This document shows, piece after piece, positions 1 through 10,226 of a DNA stretch of 64,000 nucleotides. The notes under the pieces are model-generated. The model searched no databases. It saw nothing but the letters and a program-made list of their open reading frames with translations, and was not told the DNA's origin. Each line of letters opens with the position of its first letter. Within the stretch, counting starts at the first letter, position 1. Source of the stretch: Pleurostoma richardsiae (Eukaryota > Ascomycota > Sordariomycetes > Calosphaeriales > Pleurostomataceae); NCBI GenBank assembly GCA_030052745.1, contig JANBVO010000023.1:310001-374000 (forward strand), read 5' to 3'. Both the position numbers and the translations under genes were made by a program.

Positions 1-691
1 GACGCGCACTCGGCCTCGCTCGGTCACATCATCCTCTCAACGTCCTCCGAGCCGCGACCCGAATCTCGGTCAAGGTTCATCGCCTTTTCGATATTCCTAT
101 GCGCAGCCCGACTCGCAATCCTCTCTGCGCCATGTCTCGGACACAGCAGCAAGGCCCCGCTCCTCGCGCGGCCCTCTTCCTTACGAGGAGGCATGGGTAC
201 CAAATCACAACCTCACCGTTCCGCCGCCGCCCGTCACAGGCTCCCGTCAATCTCTTCCTGTCGACCCTTTTCAATACATGACGGGTGACTCGCGTGCGCC
301 GTACCCCACTGGCGCTGGAGCCACAACTCGCCGTTACGTATCAGGTCCTGCCGGGGACACAACGGGTGCTTATGTGAACAGCATCCCTCGCGGGACCCCC
401 CCTGCTGCAGCTAGGGGCGGCAGGACCTCGAGGCGCGTCACCCCGGAGGAGACAAGTGAGGAGGATACTGAGGAAGACGAGCAGACCTCGGACGACGACC
501 TCGACCAGGGCGCTCGTGTCGTTACTACCGACTCGAGCCGCTCTCGAGGCCGTGAGGAGATCCTTGTCGAAGTTGAGCGAAAGCAGACACCGGAGCCTGA
601 GCCATCGAAGCCTAAGAAGTCCTCTGGCTCTTCGCCTTCTAAGAGAAAGGGCCTGAGAAGCAGTCCTGCACGGAGGAGAAAGGGGAAATGA
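1..691 (+). CDS. 3' end of an unrecognised disordered protein (partial)
   Basis: An open frame entering from the left edge (first full codon at base 2) runs without a stop to TGA at 689-691, so this is the C-terminal part of a longer protein, at least 229 residues here. The visible part has low complexity. It is Ser/Pro/Arg-rich first, then has an acidic stretch rich in Glu/Asp (EETSEEDTEEDE), then a Pro/Glu patch and a strongly basic Lys/Arg tail ending in RRRKGK. No domain is visible. The basic tail could be a nuclear localisation signal, which is inference. The ATG at 278 is internal to the open frame and need not be a start. Function is unknown. Confidence 0.6.
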   Translation, partial: TRTRPRSVTSSSQRPPSRDPNLGQGSSPFRYSYAQPDSQSSLRHVSDTAARPRSSRGPLPYEEAWVPNHNLTVPPPPVTGSRQSLPVDPFQYMTGDSRAPYPTGAGATTRRYVSGPAGDTTGAYVNSIPRGTPPAAARGGRTSRRVTPEETSEEDTEEDEQTSDDDLDQGARVVTTDSSRSRGREEILVEVERKQTPEPEPSKPKKSSGSSPSKRKGLRSSPARRRKGK

Positions 692-1130
692 GATGTCTCC
701 AGAATCGGGTACGTGGGATGAGAGTTGCGCAAGGCGGGATCGTGCACGCCTCCCTCAAGAGCAAAAGCACGAGTTTATACCCTGGATTGTATGCATTGAT
801 AGACTAGTATGGGACTTTTAATAAGGACATGGGTTCTGGCTTAGTCTTTTGGCACTTTGTGTGCCACATTCTCTGCTGAATGAATGTGATGCTGTCTTGT
901 TTCTTCACCTTGCCAGGTTGCACAACTACATGGATTGAGTCGATCGAGATAGTGTGTATGTATCATACCGCTCTTACTGGAACCTGAAACGCCTATAGAT
1001 GGATATATCGAACAGAAAGTGTGGTCTCCGGACAATGGGAATCAGGGAACGTCTTCGAATCATAATAGCCAGCCCCCCGGCTCTCCGTACCTCCTTCCCG
1101 CCGCCCACAACAACCATTTCCATAGCCCAT
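692..1130. other. Intergenic, between convergent 3' ends
   Basis: This stretch separates the partial + strand gene from the - strand gene ending at 1131. It should hold both 3' UTRs. I see no further gene, repeat or RNA element in it. Confidence 0.6.
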
Positions 1131-1934
1131 CTAAAGCCACTTCCCGATATTGCTCATGAGCCCGTCCCCCCAGCCGCCTCCCACGTCCCTCTCCATCCTC
1201 CTCCTCTCCCACTGCAGGCCGCCGTCCCTGCCCCTCTCCATGCTCACGCTGGCAGCCCCGCCCCCGAGCCCGCCGGCCATGCGCACCGCCTCGCCGACGA
1301 GGCCGATGCCATCGCCGGACATGGCGCGGGCGCCGACGCCCAGCATGCGCTCGAGGCCGGCGGGCATGCGCAGGCCGAAGCGGGCCAGCAGCGCGGTCAG
1401 GGCGCCGCCGGTGATGAGGGGCAGCACGGCGAGCATGAAGACCTTGACGGGGTGGCGCTTGGCGTAGTAGACGAGGTCGCGCAGGAGGCGCTTGAGCTTC
1501 TTCCAGGTGCGGGCCATGAAGGAGGGGCGCGGGGAGCGCTTGTAGTAGGAGGGGCGGCCTGTTACGGGGGAGTAAGATAGTCAGCAGGTCTGCCAACATT
1601 GGAACAACGGAGAGGAGAGGTCGGCAGAGGCAAGTACCGGTGGGCGGGAGAACGTACCGAAGCCGAAGAAGCTCGACCGGCTGGCGTTGGGGAGGCTGAA
1701 GAAGCTGCCGCGGCTCGAGTTGTGCTTGTGGTGGCTGCTGTCGCCGCCGAAGATGGACGCCGCGATGCCGGCAGCGCTGGCGCCGCTGGCGTGGCGGGTC
1801 CGGGAGCGGGAGCGGGAGCGCGACTTGGAGCGCGAGGACTTGTGGTGATGCTTGTGCTTGCTGCTGCTGTGCTTGGAGTGGTGCGAGGACCGCCGCGAGA
1901 TGACGGAGCCGCCGTCCCAGTCAAAGAAGCCCAT
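1131..1934 (-). CDS. RS/His-rich predicted membrane protein of unknown function
   Basis: Two exons, complement(join(1131..1558,1658..1934)), give 234 aa. The 99-nt intron has a GTACGT donor and a TAACAG acceptor, and the frame is kept (Gly split 1/2). The protein starts MGFFDWDGG, followed by a Ser/His/Lys/Arg-rich segment with repeated SR dipeptides (about residues 15-48). Around residues 110-135 there is a basic helix (KKLKRLLRDLVYYAKRH) followed by a hydrophobic segment of about 20 residues, which looks like one membrane anchor. The tail is Gly-rich. An upstream in-frame ATG (2015) is possible, but MGFFDWDGG looks like the natural start. I do not recognise the family. It is divergent from the lysine gene, 787 bp away. 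Confidence 0.7.
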
Positions 1935-2721
1935 TGTGATCGGCGGTCGCTTGCTGGCCTTCGCGTGCCTGGGCCGTGCGGAGGTCGTTGACCACGAGGT
2001 TTGCGGGGGGTTCAAGACCTTGTGCCTGCGGAGCTCGTCTGGGAGCTCAGGGGCCGTCTAAGAGCTTAGACCAAGCTTGTTCCAGCTAGGATCTGATGGA
2101 ATGTAAGGAGACGGGGCCTTGCAATGGAGATGCTGGAGCCTGAGGGGCTTATCGCATCGCGGCTGTCAGCTGTGTCGACCACTTGTTCTGCAGATTGTCA
2201 GCTCCAATCGGCCTCCACGATGCGCACCGCTTCGGTGAGAAGGACTGCGATGGGAGCGGATTGGACGCCCAGCTCCTTTTTCTAGCGGTGAGAAATCGTG
2301 GGGCTGGGGAGCGGCAGGGGTCCCGCTTCTCCTAACTCCCGCCGGGAGCTAAGGCAACTTCGGGACTAGGGCAGTCTCATCTCTCAAGCCACAGATGGGA
2401 AATGCGGTTGAGGAAGAGGGCAAGCCACAATTCGCGGGGTTCCCGATGGCCTTAGCTTACTTACACAGTAACATAGTCCCTGGAGGGGCGAGCTCCGAGG
2501 AACGGCCTACTGAGGGATGGGCAAAAAAAAGTTTCCCTGTCAGTGGCATGAGCGAACATCTGAGCGTGTGAGTCAATAGTCAATTACTACTACGGAGCTA
2601 CCTACCCAGACTCCTCGCGCATATAACAACGTCCGCACTTCTTGCCATTGAGAGCTCAATTGACTTTTCTTTCCTCCCCAGAACCATCTCCCACAAGTTC
2701 CTCTCTATCATTTGAGTAGCC
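1935..2721. other. Divergent intergenic region upstream of LYS1
   Basis: It holds the promoters of two divergent genes. There is an A-run at 2523-2530, a GCN4/CPC1-type site at 2569-2575 and a pyrimidine-rich stretch just before the lysine gene start. No coding potential is convincing. Confidence 0.6.
2569..2575. promoter_or_regulatory. GCN4/CPC1-type site TGAGTCA
   Basis: TGAGTCA is an exact match to the TGASTCA site bound by Gcn4/CPC1/CpcA, the activators of general amino acid control. It lies about 147 bp before the start codon of the saccharopine dehydrogenase gene, whose yeast counterpart is under this control. Binding here is inferred. Confidence 0.5.
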
Positions 2722-3982
2722 ATGGCCTACCCTACCCTGCACCTGCGAAGCGAGACCAAGCCGCTTGAGCACCGCTCGGCCCTTACGCCGACCACGGCCA
2801 AGAAGCTGATCGAGGCTGGCTACACCGTCAACGTCGAGCGCAGCCCCGAGCGCATCTTCGACGACAGCGAGTTCGAGGCCGTCGGCTGCACGCTCGTCCC
2901 CGAGGGTAGCTGGCCTGATGTGCCTGAGGACCACATCATCATCGGCCTCAAGGAGCTCGAGGAGAAGGAGTGTATGTGTCGTCATCTTCTATTCCACAGC
3001 CCTCACACAATGGATCACCTGGTGAGACAAATACTGATAGCATATTAGTCCCTCTCAAGCACACGCATGTGCAATTCAGTCATTGCTTCAAGCTACAAAC
3101 GTCATGGCAGACAGTCCTGGCGCGCTTTCCCCGGGGAGGTGGCACCCTGCTCGACCTCGAGTTCCTTACCGACGACTCGGGCAGAAGGGTCGCGGCCTTC
3201 GGCTACCACGCTGGCTTCGCTGGCGCTGCCCTTGCCTTGGAGACTTGGGCGTGGCAGCAGACGCACTCCGAGCCCTTCCCTGGCGTGTCTAGCTATCCGA
3301 ATGAGGATGCCCTGATCGCTCACGTCAAGAAGGTCCTCGCCGAGGGCGAAGCCAAGGCCGGCCATGCGCCTCAAGTCATTGTACGTGTTCCTTTTCGAAT
3401 TTGGGATGCTATTTCTTCGAGTCACTAACACCGGCCCCTGCACAGGTAATTGGAGCGCTCGGCCGGTGTGGTCGCGGCGCCGTGGACATGGCCGTCAAAG
3501 CCGGCGTCCCCGAGGACCGGATCCTCAAGTGGGACATGGAGGAGACCAAGAAGGGCGGGCCCTTCAAGGAGATCACCGACAGTGACATCTTCGTCAACTG
3601 CATCTACCTGTCGCACAAGATTCCCCATTTCCTGAACAAGGAGTCGATCAATGTGCCCGACCGCAAGCTGTCCGTCGTCTGCGACGTCTCCTCCGACTAC
3701 ACGAGTCCCTACAGCCCGGTGCCCATCTACAATATCGCCACGACCTTCGACAAGCCCACCGTCCCCGTTGAGGGTCTCAAGAGCGACCCGCCAGTCCAGG
3801 TCATCTCGATCGACCATCTCCCCAGCCTGCTACCCAGGGAGGCGTCAGAGGCGTTCAGCAACGACCTGCTGCCGTCGCTGCTGGAGCTCAAGGACTGGCG
3901 CAACCACCCCGTGTGGGCGAGGGCGTACAAGCTCTTCCAGGAGAGGGTTGCTACCCTGCCCCCGAGCGCTCTTGAGAAGTAG
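2722..3982 (+). CDS. lys1: Saccharopine dehydrogenase (NAD+, L-lysine-forming)
   Basis: Last step of the alpha-aminoadipate pathway: saccharopine + NAD+ gives lysine + 2-oxoglutarate. Exons join(2722..2971,3049..3380,3446..3982) give 372 aa, matching the 373 aa of yeast Lys1. The donors are GTATGT and GTACGT. The N-terminal AlaDh/PNT-like domain carries LHLRSETKPLE at residues 6-16 and Lys77 in IIIGLK. His95 lies in the QFSHC motif. Lys77 and His95 correspond to the catalytic Lys/His pair of yeast. The Rossmann loop GALGRCG is at 197-203 and SIDHLPSLLPREAS lies near the C-terminus. The protein ends in LEK, so the C-terminal peroxisomal tripeptide (SRL) of yeast Lys1 is absent. A GCN4-type site upstream fits amino acid control. 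Confidence 0.96.
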
Positions 3983-4881
3983 ATGTGGGTGTGTTACCAT
4001 TCGTCAAATGGGAGGTGGGCTTGGCGTTTTAGGAGGTTTCTTTTCCGCTACCGATATGTGTCTAGGGTAGATAAAAGCACCTGATGGGAAAGATCAATAG
4101 ATGCCCGCCGAGAGCGACAATGGTCGAGATGAAGCTACAAACCCCCTGATTGCATGCTGACATGAAGCCGAGCTATGGAGATGGTCTTGGCACCGATGCA
4201 ACGGCGTTGATTGTTCAGCCCCTCCGGTGTTTGAAACCCTCGAGCGAACACCGTAGCCTCGGTGTCCTCCACCGTTTTTGTGCAGGGTCGTCTTGTTGAG
4301 AAGAAAAGCCCGGGTCGCGGGTTTTGGTTCGCCCATCGCCGTAACCTTGTGCCTTCCGCTGATTACTGAACAGCACCGGTTAGCTAAGCTCAGCGCGAGC
4401 TAACGCTGCCGCCGAGACTGCATCTCACGATGCATTAGCAACCACTGGAAGCCAGTACATCATCTACATTCTAGATACCGACGGCTTGCCCTTTTTGTTC
4501 GCCTATGGGGCGGGGCTTCTTCAAGCGAAGAGTCTTCCTGTACCCTGTGTACCCCTGTGGGAAGGCGGGTTGGATCATGCCGTCAGAAGCCGAGGACAGG
4601 CCCACGCACCGATCCTCCTTCTGCCTCCCAACGGTGTAAGCAGACCATTCGTCTATCCCCGAATGCTGAAAGTCCTCTAGCATGGAGGTCTCTACATCCC
4701 CTCCCAGGCGGCGAAGGGTCTCCGAGGACGTTGTTAGAAAGGCTTATTAATAAGGGACACCCGCTGAAGTATCGCGGCAGCACACGGCCCTTCTTATAGA
4801 CCCAGGAGGTACCAGGGACTATTTTCCAGATCGAGTAGACTCTACTAGTGGAGGCACAATAACGCATTCGGCCACGGCAGA
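3983..4881. other. Intergenic, tandem genes
   Basis: It holds the 3' UTR of lys1 and the promoter of the next gene. A GGTACC site lies at 4808. Short open frames on both strands have no recognisable protein character. Nothing else is seen. Confidence 0.55.
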
Positions 4882-6820
4882 ATGCCAGAATATGAGTTCT
4901 TTGTGTCCAGCGGAGCACCCCAGCCCGCGACTAAGGCGATGCGCAGCCATGCCATGCGGACAGCCCTGCAGATCCGTTCTCGCGGGAGCAGCAGTCAGGA
5001 GCAGCGGCAAGAGGAGCAGGGGCAGGCATCCTCCGGTTCGTCCGATTCGCTGCGCACCCAGGAGCTGAAGGATGAGCTCCGGGGACGCTTCAGAGTGGCT
5101 AGCAGCAAGGGGAAGAGGAAGCAAAGTCGTACTAAATCAGCGGCCGTGGCAGGTCCCTGGACTGCAGCCCGTCCAGAGAGTGAGCCTCTCATTGGAACGA
5201 ACGCGGGTGACAGATCAGTAGTGCTCGGCGGCAGCTCGGCAGGTACCAGCGGAGTGCCGCGGTTTGCTGGAGGGTACATCGACCCCTTTGGCACACTGCC
5301 AGTGCCGAACAACTCGCGAGTTGGCACCCTCGTTAAGTACTGTGAGTTACGGGAACAACCCCTCAATCGTTTCCCCCTGGTCTACCGCAACCCTGCTAAA
5401 AAGGCCGCGTGACCGCGTTCCTAGATTTGACTCGCTTCACCCTGAACAATACCGCCGTGGATAAGGAGCGGCCATGGTTTAGCTATGCGATGGTCGAACC
5501 TATCATCATGCACACTACGCTGGCGCTGGTGGCCGCCTTCTGGGAGACGGGGCCTGAGCAAGCCAACATCGTGGTCAGGAGGGAGGGTCTGTATCAGAAA
5601 GGAGAGGCTCTGAGAATCATCAACACCCACTTGCAACGCGGAGAAGTCACAGATGCAGTCATCGCTGGGGTGTCGACCCTAGCAAATGTTGCTGTAAGTT
5701 CCTTGCCTAGTTTTCATGTACAGCACCGCTCCTCCAACCCCAGAGTTGGTCAAAGGATGCCTGCTCCAAGTGGTTGGTCGGTTCACGGCGTGATCCGTTA
5801 AGGAAGTCCGTCTCTGATAGTTGCATGATACGTATACATTCAGTAGAGCGGATGCCGTCGAACTGTTCACTAATCAACTCACCTATGCTGCAGGCTATGG
5901 CAGGAGAGTTCCACGAAGCGGACATGCATGCAAGCGCAACCAAGCGCCTCGTCGAATTCCGGGGAGGCGCTCGCGTCTTCAGATATAACCCCACGATCGC
6001 ACGATCGCTGACCTGGTGAGAGAGATGCTTGCTATCCCTGCCCGCTCATAGGCTTCGACTGTTCCTCTCGCTACGAGCGCAGCTGACCGACAGGTCCGAC
6101 ATCCACACCGCCGCGGGACTTGGCCGTCCCCCGCGCCTCCCACTAATTCACGACCTCAGGGACATCACTCTACCGCGGCACATCCTAGAGGAGGCACAGG
6201 CCCCGGATTTGACATGCGTCGAGGCCCTCGGCTACGGCGCCGAGACGCTCAAGGCCATCTTCCTCCTCCTGCGACAGGCGGTGCTGTGCAGGCGAGATCG
6301 GATCGGCGCGCCGAACGGCATACGCATCCTGCTCAATGTCGCGGATTGCGCGGTGATGTCGCACCTAAGCGGCGGCGGTGATGCCGACGAGGGCGCCGAG
6401 AGGAGCGTGCGGTCGTCTGCGCCGGCGCACCACCGCTTCCGGACGCTGCTGCTCGCCGCGCAGGTCTTCATCTACGCCGCGATGCGCCAGGTGCCGCTGC
6501 ACGGACCGCTGGTTCCGCTCCTCGTGGCCAGGCTGCAGGTTGCGCTCGAGATGGGGGAGGTGAACACGGCCGCGTGGGCGGGCCACATGTCCGCGTTGTT
6601 GTGGGTGTTGCTGGTCGGGGCGGCGGGCGCCGAAGGAGGTGAGAAAGGGGCTTGGTTTGAGTCACGGCTGAGGGTGGTTGTGCACCAGCTGCTACAGCTG
6701 CCGGACAGGGAGGCTCTGGAGCGCCGTCTAAGGAAGTTTGTCTGGACCGACGAGTACTGCGGGCGATTCCTGGATAGGTGGTGGGATGAGCCGACGGGTA
6801 GAGGGGTTCCATCTGTCTAG
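4882..6820 (+). CDS. Fungal-specific transcription factor domain protein (PF11951-like), no zinc cluster seen
   Basis: Model join(4882..5341,5425..5693,5894..6015,6052..6820) gives 539 aa. The N-terminus (EYEFFVSSGAPQPATKAMRS) and the IDPFGTLPV motif near residue 135 are typical of a large family of fungal regulators that often lack a Zn2Cys6 binuclear cluster. In the middle, MAGEFHEAD followed by VEFRGG and SLTW are family hallmarks, and the rest is helical with a long Leu/Ala-rich C-terminal region. Introns 1 and 3 have clean GTGAG donors and TAG acceptors. Intron 2 (5694-5893, 200 nt) is unusually long for this genome and its acceptor is the least sure point; a short exon may be missed there. 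The target genes are unknown. Confidence 0.72.
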
Positions 6821-8245
6821 GTACACGTAAATCAAGATTCTGAGACTTCCATAGCAGTAACCTTGAATACTTGGTTGTATTACAGTACTGCCTCTTTCGC
6901 TGACCGAAATGTCGAAGTCTTCCCTCGCAGCGCCATAATATTGCTTCAGGGGCTTGGAGCACGGAGGGTCACTAGTTCTTCACAGGCAAATCTCTCTGTA
7001 AGCCCGCATTCCCACGAACCCGTCAACATAAACCAGTCTGTAGCTAGCAGAATATACTGTGATTAGAAGCCGTGATCAACTTGCGCCTTTAGCAGCCCAA
7101 TATGCTGAACTGGCCTAGCCACACTTGTGCAAGATTACCGGATTTGGAAAGTAGTCAAACGCCTGGGTTGCACCGCATAGCGCTCACTCTGAATCCTCGG
7201 CTTTCACTCGGAATATACAGGGTGAGATAGGCAAAGGAGAGACATGAATGTTGTCTAGATATGTTGTTTGTCGCTCATATCGTTAATTCCCGACCGGTGT
7301 GTGAGCTCACGGCCGGCTACCCCTGAGAGATCAACAAGGCCATCTGAATAGTTTAGCTCTCCTACTCGAGATTCGAGTCACGGCGCTCCATATTCAGTAT
7401 CTGCGTCTGATCGCGAAGCATTTCGTATTCTTAAAAGAAGTCATGTAACATAGTTTAGCTACAAAACTGAGTTATGGTCCCTCTATCAGCGATCACACCA
7501 TCTCCATATCAAGCGAGTTTCTGTATCAGTTACTTGTAAACCGTCCTAAGATCAACTACGCATATGATTCTCACGGCTTCCAATTTGGGCATATCGTAGG
7601 ACCAGTTCCGATGGCATCGTACGATGTAGCCCGGGATGTAGCGGAATCCGGCCCATGACTGTACATCTCCGTCCAGCTTCAAGTTTACACCGCAAGCATA
7701 ACTCCGACCAACTACGTCCGACCGGAAAGGACGAACCACAGTTGACCCGTCTGCTGTCAGCACGGCAAGAAGCAAGGTCACAGTGAAGCGGGTACAACCG
7801 CCGAGCATAAGATTATAGTGCCACAGTATGAACTCCCGGCATACCGATATAGCGTCACTTTGGGTATTGCAACTGCAGGGTCTGTAGTTACCGGTTGTAT
7901 GTTGTGAAGAGAGAACAGACCTTGCACTGGTCCATTCTTTCTTAGGACTTGCCCAAGCATCCTGTTTACGAGTTGCTCTTCACAATGAAAGGCACAGTGT
8001 GTGGACAACGAAGCAGTGGACTGAACGACAAACATATCGCCTCCGAAGGTCCGGTGACGCAAGCGTTGTTTATAAACTCCTCCTCGAGGTAAGCAAGTGG
8101 GAAGTGTCGGATGTGTCTGGCCGGCGGTTACGAGTGTATCGCCGAAGTCTGGAAGCCATATAAAATAGATAAATTGATCATCGATCAGGTAGGTTTACAG
8201 GACTATGCACATCGTAGCTACCCATGTCTCAACCCTCCCTCAGTA
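6821..8245. other. Gene-poor intergenic region with one candidate small ORF
   Basis: This 1.4 kb is visibly less GC-rich than the flanking genes. Apart from the possible small secreted ORF at 7530-7808 it holds no convincing gene, tRNA or repeat. The first part should contain the 3' UTR of the upstream regulator and the last part the promoter of the M20 hydrolase. Confidence 0.5.
7530..7808 (-). CDS. Possible small secreted protein (doubtful)
   Basis: A 92-codon ORF starts with ATG at 7808. Its N-terminus looks like a signal peptide: a short n-region with Arg, the hydrophobic run VTLLLAVLTA, then a polar stretch. Four Cys are present, three of them after the likely cleavage site. No family is recognised and no intron is needed. 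Because it lies in a non-coding-looking, lower-GC stretch, a chance ORF is quite possible. It is divergent from the M20 gene. Confidence 0.2.
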   Translation of the reverse strand: MLGGCTRFTVTLLLAVLTADGSTVVRPFRSDVVGRSYACGVNLKLDGDVQSWAGFRYIPGYIVRCHRNWSYDMPKLEAVRIICVVDLRTVYK

Positions 8246-9589
8246 ATGGTTATCATGAAATCAACTCTTCTCTGTTTTGTAGCACTCAGCCATGCAGCAG
8301 ACGTCTCCACTCTTCCCACGTTGCTGAGTTCCATCTCCTCCGAAGTTTTCCCAAGCCTGAGGGCGATCGCCATCGACATCTGGAAGCACCCGGAGATTGG
8401 TCTGGATGAGCACCATGCGCACGACCTCGTCGTTGATTACTTCACCAAGGAGGAGCCCGGGCTGTGGGCCGTGACGCCCCACGCCTACGGCATGGCGACC
8501 TCCTGGGAACTGAACTTCGAGAATCGCCCGGCCGGCACGCCGCCTGACGCCGAGCTCCCGGTGCTGGGCTTCATGGCAGAGTACGATGCCTTGGTCGGCA
8601 TCGGTCACGCCTGCGGCCACAACCACATTGTGTTGAACGGATTGGCGGCGGCGACCATGGCGCGGCAGGCACTGATCGACCTTGGCATACCCGCACAACT
8701 CAAGGTCATGGGGACGCCGGACGAGGAGAACATGTGCGGAAAACACACCCTGGTGCAGGCAGGTGCCTTTGACGGTGTGGACGTGTGGTTCATGGCTCAC
8801 CCAACTAGTACGAGCGCCATACAGCCGATGAACGCGCGTCTGAATGCGATCACTGCGTACAAGGCAAGCACACACGCGGACACAGTGAGAGCAGCGTACC
8901 AGGCCATGGTCGCTGTCAGGGACCTCGTCGCAGCCGGACTTCCGGCGACTGCCTCTTCGGCCGTCCCCATTGAGGATGTAGGCATGTTTGAGTGCAACGT
9001 CGTCCAGGGTCAGATCTCGCTCGGCGTGGCTGGCCTGACAGCTGCTCAAGTAAACCAGACAGTTGCCTCCATCCTGGACAGCACGTATCCCAACGTCACT
9101 TACACTGTAGCGATGGATGCTGACGGCGTGAACCTGACCTCTTTCGGACCAGGGGGCCATGCGTCAGAGAGTAGCAAAGGCCCGCTGGTGCTGACCATCG
9201 AGACCTTTCGCGCGCTCTCTGGTCAGAGCGGCGTGTCTTTCTATCTCCCTGGAAACACGAGCGTCACCGAGCTGGATATCACCTTCGATGTACGCACGCG
9301 CTACTCGACGGACATAGACACCGTCTTCGACGCCGTGACATCGACTGTCGAGGGCATCGCCTCGAGCGTCTCGCAGGACGTGCCATACCTTGCTCTTGAG
9401 GTCACGCCGTATGTGCCGGACCTCTTCATCAATCTCATGAAGTCGCCCGACTACGGTTCGCAGACGGATTGGGCGGTATCGACGACCGCACCAGCGAGCA
9501 CCGATGCCGGCTGGGTGCAGGGAGCAGTGGTAGACCCTTCGACCCATGAGCTTCTGAGCGTCGAACGTGTGGTTCTGCACGCCAACTAG
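8246..9589 (+). CDS. Secreted M20-family amidohydrolase/peptidase, ends at an in-frame TAG
   Basis: The start at ATG 8246 (or 8255) gives a signal peptide (MKSTLLCFVALSHA) and 447 aa up to TAG at 9587-9589. Upstream in-frame ATGs would add a polar leader and are rejected. Zinc-site features of M20D enzymes are present: AEYDAL followed by GHACGHN near residue 120, then GTPDEE with the general-base Glu pair, and a dimerisation domain with PGGHASE. The substrate is probably an N-acyl amino acid or a dipeptide; this is inferred from the family. Oddity: after the TAG the same frame stays open for 60 codons to TAG at 9770-9772 and still looks like the family C-terminus (NHEPPF motif, TEYSYSRTE). 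The real gene may therefore run to 9772, through a 60-nt intron or as a nonsense allele. Confidence 0.8.
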   Translation: MVIMKSTLLCFVALSHAADVSTLPTLLSSISSEVFPSLRAIAIDIWKHPEIGLDEHHAHDLVVDYFTKEEPGLWAVTPHAYGMATSWELNFENRPAGTPPDAELPVLGFMAEYDALVGIGHACGHNHIVLNGLAAATMARQALIDLGIPAQLKVMGTPDEENMCGKHTLVQAGAFDGVDVWFMAHPTSTSAIQPMNARLNAITAYKASTHADTVRAAYQAMVAVRDLVAAGLPATASSAVPIEDVGMFECNVVQGQISLGVAGLTAAQVNQTVASILDSTYPNVTYTVAMDADGVNLTSFGPGGHASESSKGPLVLTIETFRALSGQSGVSFYLPGNTSVTELDITFDVRTRYSTDIDTVFDAVTSTVEGIASSVSQDVPYLALEVTPYVPDLFINLMKSPDYGSQTDWAVSTTAPASTDAGWVQGAVVDPSTHELLSVERVVLHAN

Positions 9590-9772
9590 GGCATCTGTGA
9601 GAATGATGGCCTTTGCGCCTTCAACCATGAGCCACCGTTCAGAAACGTCTCGGGCACGGAGTACAGCTACAGTAGGACAGAAGTCGTTGCGCGGGCGCAG
9701 GCGCACCTGGCGGTGCAGCTGCTTAATGACCCAGGCATGATGGCAAATGCGACCGCCATCATTCGCAAATAG
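9590..9772 (+). other. In-frame continuation of the M20 hydrolase after a TAG
   Basis: These 60 codons plus a stop continue the frame of the upstream hydrolase. They encode GICENDGLCAFNHEPPF, then a helix-rich end with two N-glycosylation-type sites. M20 hydrolases carry an NHxPxF-like motif near the C-terminus, so this is probably coding sequence of the same gene. It is joined either by splicing (donor GTAGAC at 9530, acceptor ending at 9589, 60 nt, in frame) or cut off by a mutation. Confidence 0.5.
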
Positions 9773-10226
9773 CTTTCACATAGTGCTGTACTCCTTATTA
9801 GCTGTCGAGATAGGCACAGAGAGACAACTAGGAAGAAGTGCTCGGGGATGTACTCTATACTGTCCTAGAAGTTGAAGAAGCAGTGTGAAGCTCGAAACTG
9901 CGCTCACCCGATTGGCCGAAAACGTTTGGTGACCACGGGCCCAATGAGAAGTCACAGTAGCGCTCAATTCTCCGCCCACACCCTTCGGTCCCGCCAGCCC
10001 ATGGGGACGCCTTACGGCATGGGATTCGGGTGCTACAGCTACCCCTCCATTTCAACTTTTCTTTTCTGATTGCCCCGCCATAATAAGAGAATCATCAGAG
10101 CGAAGAAGACGTTGCAGCCCACTCTGACAAGCTCCGAGACCGAATAATCTCTGCTTGAGTCGGCGATCAGACTTGCACAGCCTGTACTATCGGTCCCAGG
10201 TTGCTCTCTTTTGCACGGCTTCCAAG
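9773..10226. other. Intergenic, tandem genes
   Basis: This is the 3' flank of the M20 gene and the promoter and leader of the purine gene. I see no other feature. Confidence 0.55.

Noticed and set aside
1060-1599. Long overlapping ORFs opposite and beside exon 2 of the RS/His-rich protein
   Set aside because: They are frame shadows caused by high GC. Only the spliced - strand model keeps frame and has a membrane segment and a normal start.
7360-7395. Possible tRNA T-loop (ATTCGAGTC)
   Set aside because: No matching T-stem, anticodon arm or acceptor stem around it.
10155-10226. N-terminal extension of the purine enzyme from an upstream in-frame ATG
   Set aside because: Homologues start at the [11 protein letters not shown] position; the extension is not presequence-like and probably lies in the leader.
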